Origin: Geothermovivens sp964644845
GTDB taxonomy: Bacteria > Zhuqueibacterota > Zhuqueibacteria > Oleimicrobiales > Geothermoviventaceae
DNA length: 42,107 nt
Direction of reading: 5' to 3'
Assembly (NCBI GenBank): GCA_964644845.1
Contig: CAZXXS010000001.1
Span: 1 to 42,107 of the forward strand
Part shown: positions 26,524 through 35,821 of the stretch, one piece after another
Numbering within the stretch: the first letter of the stretch is position 1
How the letters are laid out: each line of letters begins with the position of its first letter
Made by a program: the position numbers and the translations under genes
Notes under the pieces: model-generated
Database searches by the model: none
The model's input: only the letters and a program-made list of their open reading frames with translations
What the model was told of the DNA's origin: nothing

Positions 26524-26778
26524 GGATCTACGAGGCGTAAAGAAGCTGACGCTGAAGGCGGGCCCGCCCGGGGATCCAATCCCCGGGCTACGGAAAAAAG
26601 CGCGCCGCCTGAAGGCGGCTCAAGTCGGGCACACAGTCTTCCGGGGCTCTTTCATCCCCACATCTCCAGACATCCCCACAATCTCCTTCACCGGTTTGTG
26701 AAAACAACCCGAGTACACAAAGGCATTGCCTGTAGCGTGGATCCAGGGGGCACGAAAAATCTGGCAGCGTGGTCCCGT
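26524..26778. repeat. Tandem repeat unit 2 (255 bp, hairpin-bearing)
   Basis: The second copy, starting exactly where the first ends. The main hairpin is repeated at 26566-26574 / 26580-26588. The second hairpin is perfect here: GCCGCC (26604-26609), loop TGAA, GGCGGC (26614-26619). The diverged tail (from about 26687) gives the approximate right boundary. The copies lie between the head of the EPS cluster and purL, which are divergently transcribed. Confidence 0.82.
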
Positions 26779-27264
26779 CCCGCGCAAACGTCTCCGCAGG
26801 CGGATGCCGCGAGTCAGCAGCGGAGTTCAGTTCACCGTTCAAAGAGTACAATTGAGTTTGCGGCCATCCTTTCCGGCTCGCGAACAAATGCGGTACGCGG
26901 TGTTCCGAAGTGCCCAGTAGGACTTGGCTCCGTCGAAAGGGAACGGGGCGGTGAACTGGGACTTGCGGTGCTGGTCGCTCCTGGCAAAAGCAGCGGAATC
27001 CTTGGGGCTCTTGCCACTTGCTTTTAGCGCGATTTTTCCCTAAACTCTCGCCAAGTTCAGAAGTACCCATCGACCCAGGGATGCCAGACTACCGTTCGCC
27101 CCATCTTTCGAGAAAACGGGTCTCATGTGGCCGAGCTCAAAGAGGCTAAGCCGAGGTCACTGGCGCTCAGGGCACTGAACACGGCAAGAAGGCAGGAGAT
27201 CCGATTCTCCGTGCTTCAGTCAAACTGATGTTTCTTTCACAATTCAGCGTGTGAGAGGTGCGCG
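26779..27264. other. Intergenic region upstream of purL
   Basis: About 490 bases with no convincing gene. A possible plus-strand promoter is listed separately (27018-27046). No purine riboswitch core was recognised before purL. A weak hairpin (GGAGA around 27195, TCTCC around 27206) lies about 60 bases before the purL start, with no T-run. Confidence 0.5.
27018..27046 (+). promoter_or_regulatory. Possible promoter for purLQ
   Basis: TTGCTT (27018-27023), a 17-base spacer and TAAACT (27041-27046) resemble a sigma-70-type promoter in an AT-richer patch, about 220 bases upstream of the purL start. Found by eye only. Confidence 0.3.
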
Positions 27265-30123
27265 TTGGTTTACCGCATTGAAGTTGGAACAAAATCCGGA
27301 TTCCGGGATCCCCACGCGGAAGAGGTTCACGGAGCCATTCGCGAGCTGGGCATACCGGGTGTTGAGAGCGTTGCTTTTTTCCGGGTTTACTACCTCAAGG
27401 GTACGTTTGATCGGCAGGCGGCGGGGCGAATTGCTTACGAGCTACTGATCGACCCGGTGACCCAAGAGGTCGCGCTCGACGCCAGTCTCGGCAGACAGGG
27501 TCCCGACACCTGGTCTGTGGAGATCACCTACAGACCTGGCGTCATGGATCCGGTTGAGGAGTCCGCGCGCAAAGCGATCGGCGACATGGGGATCCGTGGC
27601 CTTGAAGCCGTGAAAACGGCGAGACGGTACGCCATCCGGGGAACCATCCGCGAAGAAGACAAGACCCTGATTATCGACAAAGCGCTGGCCAACCGCGTCA
27701 TTGAGAGGCCCATCCAGCCGGGTGACAGAATTTTCTTCGAAAAGATCGAGTACCAGTTCAAGCTGGTCGAGATTCCCCTGCTCAACGCCGAAGATGACGA
27801 ACTGGTCAGAATCAGCCGCGAAGGTCAGCTGTTTTTGAACCTCGAGGAGATGAAAGCCATTCAGCGCCACTTCAAGGAGCTCGGTCGCAATCCCACGGAT
27901 GTAGAGCTGGAAACGATCGCGCAGACTTGGTCCGAGCACTGCAGCCACAAGACGTTACGCGGGCTAATCGAGTACAACGGCCAGGTCATCGACAACCTTC
28001 TCAAGTCCACAATTGTTCGCGCCACCGAGGAGCTGAACAAGCCCTGGTGTCTGTCCGTCTTCAAAGACAATTCGGGAGTGATTGAGTTCGACGAGCACAA
28101 CGCGGTTTGCTTCAAAGTTGAGACGCACAATCATCCCAGTGCGCTGGAACCTTACGGGGGTGCAAGCACGGGAATCGGTGGTGTTATTCGCGACCCGTTA
28201 GGCACCGGTTTGGGAGCCAGACCGATCGCCAACACGGATGTCTTCGCTTTCGGCCCCCCCGATTACCCTCGGAACAAATTGCCGAAAGGCGTGCTTCACC
28301 CCAAGCGCATCATGAAAGGTGTGGTCGCAGGGGTGCGGGATTACGGCAACCGGATGGGCATTCCCACTGTAAACGGCTCCATTTTCTTCGACGAGCGCTA
28401 CGTGGGTAATCCTCTGGTGTACGCAGGCAACGTCGGCCTCATGCCGAAAGACAAAGTTGAGAAACAAGTCGTTGTGGGCGACACCATCGTTGTTGTAGGC
28501 GGTCGTACCGGTCGCGACGGGATTCACGGGGCCACCTTTTCCTCTGGCGAACTGACCAGCGAATCCGAGCAGATTTCCAGCGGTGCCGTTCAAATTGGCA
28601 ACCCGATCACAGAAAAGAAAGTCGTGGACACACTGATGCAGGCTCGCGACCGGGGCCTGTACCGGGCCATCACCGACTGCGGCGCAGGGGGGTTATCTTC
28701 AGCTGTTGGTGAGTTGGCAGAGTCGACTGGAGCTGAGGTACACCTTGACCGCGTTCCGCTCAAATACGAAGGCCTCACGTACACGGAGATCTGGATCTCG
28801 GAAGCCCAGGAACGCATGGTTATTTTTGTACCACCGGACAAACTGGACGAGGCTCTTGCCCTGTTCGCGAGTGAAGACGTTGAGGCCACGGTGATCGGTC
28901 ACCTCACAGGTGACCGCAGGCTGCGTCTTTACTACCGGGACCATCTCGTGGGCGACCTGGACATGGAATTTCTGCACCACGGTCTTCCGCGTACCGTCCG
29001 AAAAGCCACGTGGTCGGCGCCTAAACATCCCGAGCCGGACTTTCCCGAGCCCGAAGACTTGGGTCCCAGCTTACACCGAATTTTGGCCTCTTGGAATGTG
29101 GCGTCCAAGGAGTGGGTCATCCGACAGTACGACCACGAGGTGCAAGGCGGCAGCGTGCTCAAGCCGCTGGTCGGCGTGCACGACGACGGTCCCAGCGACG
29201 CAGCGATCCTGCGGCCCCGTCTGGATTCGTACCGTGGCATCATCCTGGCCAATGGCTGTAACCCCAAGTACGGCGACATCGACCCTTACTGGATGGCCGC
29301 CTCCGCCATCGACGAAGCCGTGCGTCAGGTGATTGCCGTGGGTGGTAACCGCGAGCGCCTTGCAATTCTCGACAATTTCTCTTGGGGCAACACCGATAAG
29401 CCCGATCGTCTCGGCGGTCTGGTTCGTGCTGCGCAGGCCTGCTACGACGTGGCCAAGGCTTACGGAACGCCTTTCATCTCGGGCAAAGACAGCCTTAACA
29501 ACGAATTCCAGACAGACAGCGAAAGCATTGCCATCCCGGGCACACTTCTCATTTCGGCCCTGGCGGTGATGCCAGACGTACGGAAAGCCGTGTCGATGGA
29601 CCTGAAGCGCGCAGGTAATCTGCTTTACCTTGTCGGCGACACTAAGGCCGAGCTTGGAGGCTCGCACTACTACGCGCTTCACGGCGCAGTCGGGAACTCT
29701 GTGCCGAAAGTGGACCTGGAACACGCGCCACGCATTTTCGACGCACTGAGCGCCGCTTCTGAGCAAGGTCTGGTCCGTTCGTGCCACGACCTCTCCGAAG
29801 GCGGTTTGGGTGTCGCTGCAGCAGAAATGGCTTTCGCAGGAGGTCTCGGAGCCGAGGTCGATCTGCGCTTGGTTCCGACGTCCGACGGCATCACTCGATC
29901 GGATTGGCTTTTGTTCTCGGAGTCCAACACGCGCTTCCTGGTCGAGGTCGAACCGAAGAACGAAGCGCCCTTTTGCGAGGCTCTGGCCGGGCTCCCTTTT
30001 GCCAAAATCGGTCTGGTCACCGCCGAACCCCGCATCCGCGTGACTGGCCTGAACGGTCGGCTGGTGGTCGACGAAGACATTCACGAATTGAAGCGCAGCT
30101 GGCAAGAACCTTTCCGCTGGTAG
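27265..30123 (+). CDS. purL: Phosphoribosylformylglycinamidine synthase PurL with N-terminal double PurS-like extension
   Basis: 952 residues. It catalyses ATP- and ammonia-dependent conversion of FGAR to FGAM in purine synthesis. Residues 1-165 hold two PurS-like units (VYRIEVGTKSGFRDPHAEEV and SVEITYRPGVMDPVEESA). PurL proper follows: the linker with AQTWSEHCSHK, the ATP/substrate region VETHNHPSALEPYGGAS, and the second AIRS-like half with ISGKDSLNNEF. Small PurL is about 740 residues and needs separate PurS and PurQ; here PurS is fused and PurQ follows 4 bases downstream. The start is TTG 27265, the first codon matching the PurS-like fold, with AGAGG 6 bases upstream. Similar long forms are known in some other bacteria. 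Confidence 0.95.
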   Translation: MVYRIEVGTKSGFRDPHAEEVHGAIRELGIPGVESVAFFRVYYLKGTFDRQAAGRIAYELLIDPVTQEVALDASLGRQGPDTWSVEITYRPGVMDPVEESARKAIGDMGIRGLEAVKTARRYAIRGTIREEDKTLIIDKALANRVIERPIQPGDRIFFEKIEYQFKLVEIPLLNAEDDELVRISREGQLFLNLEEMKAIQRHFKELGRNPTDVELETIAQTWSEHCSHKTLRGLIEYNGQVIDNLLKSTIVRATEELNKPWCLSVFKDNSGVIEFDEHNAVCFKVETHNHPSALEPYGGASTGIGGVIRDPLGTGLGARPIANTDVFAFGPPDYPRNKLPKGVLHPKRIMKGVVAGVRDYGNRMGIPTVNGSIFFDERYVGNPLVYAGNVGLMPKDKVEKQVVVGDTIVVVGGRTGRDGIHGATFSSGELTSESEQISSGAVQIGNPITEKKVVDTLMQARDRGLYRAITDCGAGGLSSAVGELAESTGAEVHLDRVPLKYEGLTYTEIWISEAQERMVIFVPPDKLDEALALFASEDVEATVIGHLTGDRRLRLYYRDHLVGDLDMEFLHHGLPRTVRKATWSAPKHPEPDFPEPEDLGPSLHRILASWNVASKEWVIRQYDHEVQGGSVLKPLVGVHDDGPSDAAILRPRLDSYRGIILANGCNPKYGDIDPYWMAASAIDEAVRQVIAVGGNRERLAILDNFSWGNTDKPDRLGGLVRAAQACYDVAKAYGTPFISGKDSLNNEFQTDSESIAIPGTLLISALAVMPDVRKAVSMDLKRAGNLLYLVGDTKAELGGSHYYALHGAVGNSVPKVDLEHAPRIFDALSAASEQGLVRSCHDLSEGGLGVAAAEMAFAGGLGAEVDLRLVPTSDGITRSDWLLFSESNTRFLVEVEPKNEAPFCEALAGLPFAKIGLVTAEPRIRVTGLNGRLVVDEDIHELKRSWQEPFRW

Positions 30124-30127
30124 ACTC

Positions 30128-30922
30128 ATGGCACGTTCTGTTCGCACAATCGTTCTCCGAGCAGCTGGTAGCAACTGCGACGTAGAAACCGCGTTCGCCT
30201 TCGAGTCAGTCGGCTCAAGCGCGGACCTGGTCCACATTAATCGACTGGTAAGCGGCGAGGTGCAGTTGGCAGACTACGACATCCTGGCCATCCCGGGGGG
30301 GTTCACTTACGGTGACGACATTTCGGCCGGGAAAATCCTCGCCAACGAGCTACGGTACAAGCTCGCCGATCAAGTGGATCAATTCCACCGGAACGGCAAG
30401 CTCATCCTCGGCATTTGCAACGGCTTCCAGGTGCTCGTTAAGTCAGGCTTGCTTCCTTCGGGCCACATTCGCAACGGCAGGCAGGAAGTTACACTCACCG
30501 CTAATGACTCGGGCAAGTTCGAGGACCGCTGGGTTTACCTGGAGGTCAACCCAGAAAGTCCCTGCGTGTTCACTCGAGGCATGGAAGGCAGGATTACGCT
30601 GCCCGTAGCTCACGCAGAGGGCAAGTTTGTCCCTGCAAGCGACAATGTGCTCAAAGAATTGCAACGCGAGGGCCAAATTGTTTTCCGTTACGTCGGGCCT
30701 GAGGGGCAACGGCCAATCTACCCGTGGAATCCGAACGGTTCCGTCGATGACGTTGCGGCTCTTTGTGATCCCACAGGGCGGATTCTTGGAATGATGCCCC
30801 ATCCGGAGCGGCACCTCGACCCGACGCACCATCCACGCTGGACCCGGGAAGGCCTCCTACCAGAGGGGCACGGCGTGGCCATTTTTCGGAACGCCGTGGA
30901 GTACGCCCGTCGTCACCTGTGA
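30128..30922 (+). CDS. purQ: Phosphoribosylformylglycinamidine synthase glutaminase subunit PurQ
   Basis: 264 residues, class I glutamine amidotransferase. The nucleophile is Cys97 in LILGICNGFQ; the other triad residues are His225 and Glu227 in MMPHPERH. The N-terminal VLRAAGSNCDVETAFAFE and the PGGFTYGDDISAGK segment are specific to PurQ. It supplies ammonia from glutamine to PurL. It starts 4 bases after the purL stop, so the pair is co-translated. The C-terminus PTHHPRWTREGLLPEGHGV is slightly longer than in the roughly 227-residue Bacillus form. Confidence 0.95.
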   Translation: MARSVRTIVLRAAGSNCDVETAFAFESVGSSADLVHINRLVSGEVQLADYDILAIPGGFTYGDDISAGKILANELRYKLADQVDQFHRNGKLILGICNGFQVLVKSGLLPSGHIRNGRQEVTLTANDSGKFEDRWVYLEVNPESPCVFTRGMEGRITLPVAHAEGKFVPASDNVLKELQREGQIVFRYVGPEGQRPIYPWNPNGSVDDVAALCDPTGRILGMMPHPERHLDPTHHPRWTREGLLPEGHGVAIFRNAVEYARRHL

Positions 30923-30965
30923 TCCGTTCCTGCAGGAGTCACCAATCTTAGGGAGGGCACGCGGC

Positions 30966-32564
30966 ATGCGCCGAGCTTGGATTTTCGCATTCGGACTGCT
31001 GCTGGCTGGAGCCAGCGCTGCCAAAGCCTGCACCAGCATCTTGGTTACGAAGGGGGCTTCCAAGGATAGCTCTGTCATCATCACCTACTCGTGCGACGGA
31101 GAATTCCTCCCACACTTGCGCTACACCCCGGCCCAGGACCACGCCCCGGACGAGGTCATCGAGATCAAAGACTGGGATGGCAACGTCGTAGCGCGCGTCA
31201 AACAAGTACCACACACCTACGCCGTCGTTGGTTTGATCAACGAGCACCAGGTGGTCATCGGAGAAACCACTTTCGGCGGCCGCAAAGAGCTCAGAAACCC
31301 GCAGGGAGCACTTCACTACTGGACCCTGATGAACCTGGCGCTTCAGCGGGCTAAAACCGCTCGAGAAGCCATTCAGGTCATCACAAGTCTGGTCCAAGAG
31401 TATGGTTACGCCAGCACTGGCGAGAGTTTTTCAATCGGCGATCCGAACGAGGCGTGGATTCTGGAGATGATCGGGCCCGGACCAGGCGGAAAGGGCGCGA
31501 TTTGGGTGGCGCGCAAGTTGCCAGACGGTACGATTTCAGCACACGCGAACATGGCCAGAATCGGCACGTTCCCTCTGGACGACCCGGACAATTGCCTCTA
31601 CTCCAAGAACGTGATCTCGTTCGCAACCGAAAAGGGTTACTACGACCCCAATTCGGGAAAGCCGTTCAGTTTCCGGGATGCCTACGACCCTCCAACACCG
31701 TCCAAGCTCCGCTACTGTGCCACCCGTGTTTGGAGCATTTTCAGACGGGCTGCCCCCTCGCAGCGTTTTTCTCCGGATTTGCATCGCGGCGTGAAGGGCG
31801 CCAAGCGGTACCCCCTGTGGATCAAACCCGACAAGAAACTCAGCGTACGAGACGTGATGGCCCTCATGCGTGACCACTACGAGGGCACACCCTACGACAT
31901 GACAAAAGGCATCGACGCCGGGCCTTTTGGCTGTCCAAACCGCTGGCGGCCCATCGAGTGGCAGGTGGACAGCGTCAAGTACGCCTGGGAACGCCCCATT
32001 TCGACGCAGCAGACGGCTTACTCCTTTGTTTCCCAGTCTCGTTCCTGGCTACCCGACGCGGTGGGTGGCGTGCTCTGGTACGGTCTCGACGACACGTACA
32101 CAACATGCTACTTCCCCCTGTACTGCGGCATTACGGCGGTGCCCGAACCCTACACCGTCGGAAGTCTTGGGAAATTCTCGTGGGATTCGGCCTGGTGGGT
32201 TTTCAATTTCGTGGCAAATTACGCTTGTCTCAAGTACTCGTACATGGTGAAGGACATCCAGGAGGTGCAGAGACAACTCGAGGACAAATTCTTTGCCACG
32301 CAGCCAGCTGTCGAACAAACGGCCCTGCAACTCCTGAAACAGAATCGCGAACTCGCAACGCAGTACCTCACGGACTACTCTGTGTCCCGAGGCCTGGAAG
32401 TTGTGCGCCGCTGGAAGGCGCTCGCCGAGCATTTGCTAACCAAGTACAACGACGGGTACGTGAAAGACGAAAAGGGGCGGCCCAAGGCTGTAGGCTACCC
32501 CGAACCGTGGCTAAGGAGGGTTGTAGAAGAAAAGGGCGAACAGTTCCGCCTCCCCGAATGGTAG
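30966..32564 (+). CDS. Secreted C69 family dipeptidase (peptidase U34)
   Basis: 532 residues. A signal peptide (RAWIFAFGLLLAGASAAKA) is followed immediately by Cys22 in CTSILVTKGAS. In this Ntn-hydrolase family the cysteine becomes the N-terminal nucleophile after processing, so signal cleavage may itself expose it. STGESFSIGDPNEAWILEM and the WVARKLPDGTISAHAN segment are conserved in C69 enzymes. It should hydrolyse dipeptides in the periplasm or outside the cell. It starts 43 bases after purQ, with GGGAGG about 10 bases upstream of ATG 30966, so it may be read through from purLQ. It precedes a sodium:solute symporter, suggesting breakdown followed by uptake. Confidence 0.9.
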   Translation: MRRAWIFAFGLLLAGASAAKACTSILVTKGASKDSSVIITYSCDGEFLPHLRYTPAQDHAPDEVIEIKDWDGNVVARVKQVPHTYAVVGLINEHQVVIGETTFGGRKELRNPQGALHYWTLMNLALQRAKTAREAIQVITSLVQEYGYASTGESFSIGDPNEAWILEMIGPGPGGKGAIWVARKLPDGTISAHANMARIGTFPLDDPDNCLYSKNVISFATEKGYYDPNSGKPFSFRDAYDPPTPSKLRYCATRVWSIFRRAAPSQRFSPDLHRGVKGAKRYPLWIKPDKKLSVRDVMALMRDHYEGTPYDMTKGIDAGPFGCPNRWRPIEWQVDSVKYAWERPISTQQTAYSFVSQSRSWLPDAVGGVLWYGLDDTYTTCYFPLYCGITAVPEPYTVGSLGKFSWDSAWWVFNFVANYACLKYSYMVKDIQEVQRQLEDKFFATQPAVEQTALQLLKQNRELATQYLTDYSVSRGLEVVRRWKALAEHLLTKYNDGYVKDEKGRPKAVGYPEPWLRRVVEEKGEQFRLPEW

Positions 32565-32757
32565 CCGGCGGGACGCGTAGTCAGCGTACTGGCACTTTTT
32601 GGCGTCCACTTTCGGGATGCAGCAAATGAGGCAGCGCGGCCTGCGCCTGTGGGTTCGGCTTCTGTCGTCAGATCGTTGGGCGGCTTCCGACAAACAGGTT
32701 GCAGGGTTTTGCTCGCTGAAGCGGAATCTGGTCTGAAATCAACACACGGGAGTGTCG

Positions 32758-34722
32758 ATGGACTTGCCTGCGGACATTAAGCCTCTTCACTTCACGTTTC
32801 AGGGCCATCTCACCGGACTGGACTGGTCCATCGTTGCGGCCTACGTTGTCTTCTCTGTGGCCATCGGGCTGTACTTTTCGCGCCGTGGAACACGGAGTAT
32901 GAGCGACTACTTCGCCTCGGGCCGGGGCGTGCCCTGGTGGCTGCTCGGCACCTCAATGGTGGCCACAACTTTCGCGGCGGACACGCCGCTTGCCATCAGC
33001 GGACTGGTGGTCAAACAGGGTATCTGGGGTAACTGGTTCTGGTGGGCACAGGTGCCCATGTTCATGATCGGCGTTTTCTTTTTCTCGCGTCTGTGGCGTC
33101 GAGCTGGCATTCTCACCGACACGGAACTGGTGAACCTGCGTTACTCCGGCACTTCGGCGAAGATCCTGCGCGGGTTTCGAGCCCTCTACTTTGCCCTGCC
33201 CTACAATCTTCTCATCATGGGCTGGGTGAATTTGTCGATGACTAAGATCATGGCCCTTGCCTTCGGTTTCAGCAAGGAGGTCGCGGTGCCGGTTTGCATT
33301 GCCATCACGGTGGGCTACTCTGCGATCAGCGGGCTGTGGGGTGTGATGGCCGCAGACTTCTTTCAGTTTTTCCTGGCCATTGGGATGGCGGTCTACCTTG
33401 CCGTTGTGGCCTTGAGCGCCGCTGGAGGCATTTCAGCAGTGGTGGCGAAGATGACGAGCATCTACGGCGCACACAAAACCGCGGCCATGCTCAGCATCGT
33501 GCCCAGTTCGGCCAACACGCAGAGCTTCCACATTTTTCTGCTGTACATCCTCCTGATGTGGTGGACAGTGGGAAACACGGACGGCGGTGCGTACCTGGCG
33601 CAGCGCATGATCGCCGCCAAGAACGAGAAACACTCGTTTCTGGGCTACCTGTGGTTCAACGTGGCTCATTTTTGCCTGCGTCCCTGGCCGTGGATCATTG
33701 TAGGTCTGGTGGCCGCGGTTGAATTTCCAGGAATTGTGAACCCTCAAACGGCCAAGCCGGATCCGGAAGTCGGTTACATCGCTGTGATGCTTACGCACCT
33801 CGGTCCCGGGCTGCTCGGTCTCATGCTGGCGTCCTTTCTTGCCGCCTTCATGTCGACCATCAGCACACAAATCAACTGGGCAGCTTCCTATCTCATCAAC
33901 GATTTTTACCGCCCGTTCATCAAGTCCGACGGCAGTGAGAAGCACTACGTCGTCGTGTCGATTCTGACAACGGTGACCATTGCAGTCCTGGGTGGAGCCG
34001 TAACATTTTTGATGAACGACATCTTCAAGGCGTGGCTCTTGCTGTCGGCCATCAATGCCGGCATTGGGATTGTGTACATTTCCCGCTGGTACTGGTGGCG
34101 CATCAACGCTTGGTCGGAAATCAGCGCCATTGTGGCCATCATCGGGGTTGTGGTTGCCATTCTGTACGCCCCCACCACTTCAACGCTTCGCTTCTTACTA
34201 CTCGGCGTTGTTGTGCTGGCATCTCTGGCGCTGGTCCTTCGCGGTTTCGCGGACAACAGCTGGTGGCGTCAACACCGTGGCACAGCGGCTTTCACACTTG
34301 TTGCCGCAGCCATCGCGGTGGCCGTTGTGCTCGGAGTTACACTGCCGGAGAAAGTATTCCCCTGGACGCTGCTGTACACGGTACCGATCAGCCTTGTGGT
34401 TTGGCTGACAGTCACAATCCTCACCAAGCCTGTGGCCGAGGAAAACCTGCTCGAATTCTACCGTCGGGTTCATCCGGGAGGTCCCGGCTGGCGAAGCATC
34501 GCCAGCAAGCTCGGCATGACGCACGCGAGCGGTGATCTCTTCACCCGCAAAAACATCGTTGGGGCGCTGTTCGGGATCTTGGCCATCTACTCGATCCTGA
34601 TCGGTTTCGGCAAAATCCTGCTCGGAAGCCCGCTGGTGGGTGTGGTCCTGTTGGCCGTAGCAGCGGTGAGTGTTTTGATCATCGTCCGTAGTCTGAGCAC
34701 CGAACGCTGGGAAGCGGCCTGA
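32758..34722 (+). CDS. Sodium:solute symporter family protein
   Basis: 654 residues with about 13-15 membrane helices. It begins MDLPADIKPLHF. The SSS signature appears in DWSIVAAYVVFSVAIGLYFS, FASGRGVPWWLLGTSMVAT and AADTPLAISGLVVKQGIWG. It couples Na+ entry to uptake of a small organic solute; the substrate is not predictable, and sugars, amino acids or peptide-derived compounds all fit. GTG 32752 opens the frame, but ATG 32758 is preferred because GGGAG sits five bases upstream. About 190 bases separate it from the dipeptidase gene. The extra C-terminal region (about 520-654) adds further helices, as in longer SSS members. Confidence 0.9.
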   Translation: MDLPADIKPLHFTFQGHLTGLDWSIVAAYVVFSVAIGLYFSRRGTRSMSDYFASGRGVPWWLLGTSMVATTFAADTPLAISGLVVKQGIWGNWFWWAQVPMFMIGVFFFSRLWRRAGILTDTELVNLRYSGTSAKILRGFRALYFALPYNLLIMGWVNLSMTKIMALAFGFSKEVAVPVCIAITVGYSAISGLWGVMAADFFQFFLAIGMAVYLAVVALSAAGGISAVVAKMTSIYGAHKTAAMLSIVPSSANTQSFHIFLLYILLMWWTVGNTDGGAYLAQRMIAAKNEKHSFLGYLWFNVAHFCLRPWPWIIVGLVAAVEFPGIVNPQTAKPDPEVGYIAVMLTHLGPGLLGLMLASFLAAFMSTISTQINWAASYLINDFYRPFIKSDGSEKHYVVVSILTTVTIAVLGGAVTFLMNDIFKAWLLLSAINAGIGIVYISRWYWWRINAWSEISAIVAIIGVVVAILYAPTTSTLRFLLLGVVVLASLALVLRGFADNSWWRQHRGTAAFTLVAAAIAVAVVLGVTLPEKVFPWTLLYTVPISLVVWLTVTILTKPVAEENLLEFYRRVHPGGPGWRSIASKLGMTHASGDLFTRKNIVGALFGILAIYSILIGFGKILLGSPLVGVVLLAVAAVSVLIIVRSLSTERWEAA

Positions 34723-34886
34723 GATTTTCGCTTGACCCGACCTCCGGAAACTGAGTCGCTCGTCTTGCGCTCGTTTTGGGTGTTTAGCTCTCCAGTTTCC
34801 ACAACAGCTGGAAGCTCCGTTTCAAAAACGGCAAGCGGTTGGGCGCTTTTCCCCTTTCACGAGAAGAACAGAGGCGAGGTGCAAAC

Positions 34887-35792
34887 ATGTCCCTGGAAGT
34901 TCGCCCGTACAAAGACGAGGACGTCCAGCAGATCCTGAACGCCTGGAACGCCTGGCTGCCTTACGATCCCATGACCGAGAACCTGTTGAGCGAAAAGCTG
35001 GCCGGCGACCGGGACTTCGACCCCGAGTTGACGCTTGTCCTCGAGGAGGACGGGAAGGTCGTTGGCTTCGGCCAGGGGCTCGTTCGTCCGTGGTACGAGC
35101 CAGGTCTCGGGTGGATCAAATTGTTCGCGATCGAGTCAGGCCGCTACCTGGATGTCGGCACGGCACTTCTGAGCCCTTTAGAGGAAGGGCTGCACGCACG
35201 AGGAGCCAAGGCCGTTCAGATTTTCGACTCCGCGCCCAATTACCTGATGCCCGGCATCGATCCCCGCTACACCGAAATGCTGGTGTTTTTCGAGCGCCAG
35301 GGGTACGCCCGCTACGACGACACAAGCAACATGGACGCCCCGCTGGAACACGCCGATTTCGACACGAGCGCCCGGGAAAACAAACTTCGTAAGATCGGCA
35401 TCGAGGTAAGGCGAGCCACACCGGAGGACCGCGACAACGTACAGGATTTTGTGCGCGAGAAGTTTATCCAGTGGGTACCAGAAGTCGACGCCACATTCGA
35501 AAACCGGCCGGTCAGTCTGCACATCGCCCTGGTAGACAACCGAGTCGTAGCGTTTTCTGCCTACGACGCTAACAACCGAGGCACGGGCTGGTTTGGGCCG
35601 ATGGGCACCGATCCGTCGCTGCGCGGCAAAGGTGTGGGTGCTGTGCTCTACCTGCGTTGTCTGCGCGACCTCAAGAACCAGGGGCACAAAAAGGCGATCA
35701 TCCCCTGGGTTGGGCCCATTGCCTTCTACTTCAGAACCTCCGGGGCTGTGGTGTCACGTGTTTTTTGGCAGTACAGAAAGGAACTGATTTAG
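34887..35792 (+). CDS. GNAT family N-acetyltransferase with two GNAT domains
   Basis: 301 residues made of two GNAT-fold halves (about 1-155 and 170-301). The second carries the acetyl-CoA motif A, GTDPSLRGKGVGAVLYLRCL. The first has the equivalent RYLDVGTALLSPLEEGL, which lacks the R/Q-x-x-G-x-G/A loop, so only the second domain is likely catalytic. Substrate unknown. A longer frame begins at TTG 34839; ATG 34887 (MSLEVRPYKDEDV) is chosen from GAGGTG about 6 bases upstream. It sits 29 bases before the NamZ start and probably shares its transcript, which suggests acetylation of an amino sugar or cell-wall fragment. An upstream hairpin (CCGTTT 34817-34822, AAACGG 34826-34831) lies in its leader. 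Confidence 0.85.
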   Translation: MSLEVRPYKDEDVQQILNAWNAWLPYDPMTENLLSEKLAGDRDFDPELTLVLEEDGKVVGFGQGLVRPWYEPGLGWIKLFAIESGRYLDVGTALLSPLEEGLHARGAKAVQIFDSAPNYLMPGIDPRYTEMLVFFERQGYARYDDTSNMDAPLEHADFDTSARENKLRKIGIEVRRATPEDRDNVQDFVREKFIQWVPEVDATFENRPVSLHIALVDNRVVAFSAYDANNRGTGWFGPMGTDPSLRGKGVGAVLYLRCLRDLKNQGHKKAIIPWVGPIAFYFRTSGAVVSRVFWQYRKELI

Positions 35793-35821
35793 CTCGAGCA
35801 GCAAGCAAGGAGGCTGAACGC

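Noticed and set aside
26269..26778. CRISPR array
   Set aside because: Only two units of 255 bases, with no short direct repeats and unique spacers, and no cas genes in the window.
26152..27027. 291-residue plus-strand open frame containing an internal 85-residue repeat
   Set aside because: The repeat is the translation of the 255-base tandem DNA repeat (255 is divisible by three). Composition is Arg/Pro/Ser-rich, no domain is visible, and the DNA is better explained by hairpins.
34746..34800. Inverted repeat GGAAACTG / CAGTTTCC after the symporter gene
   Set aside because: Eight pairs with a 39-base loop and no T-run; too weak to call a terminator or an operator.
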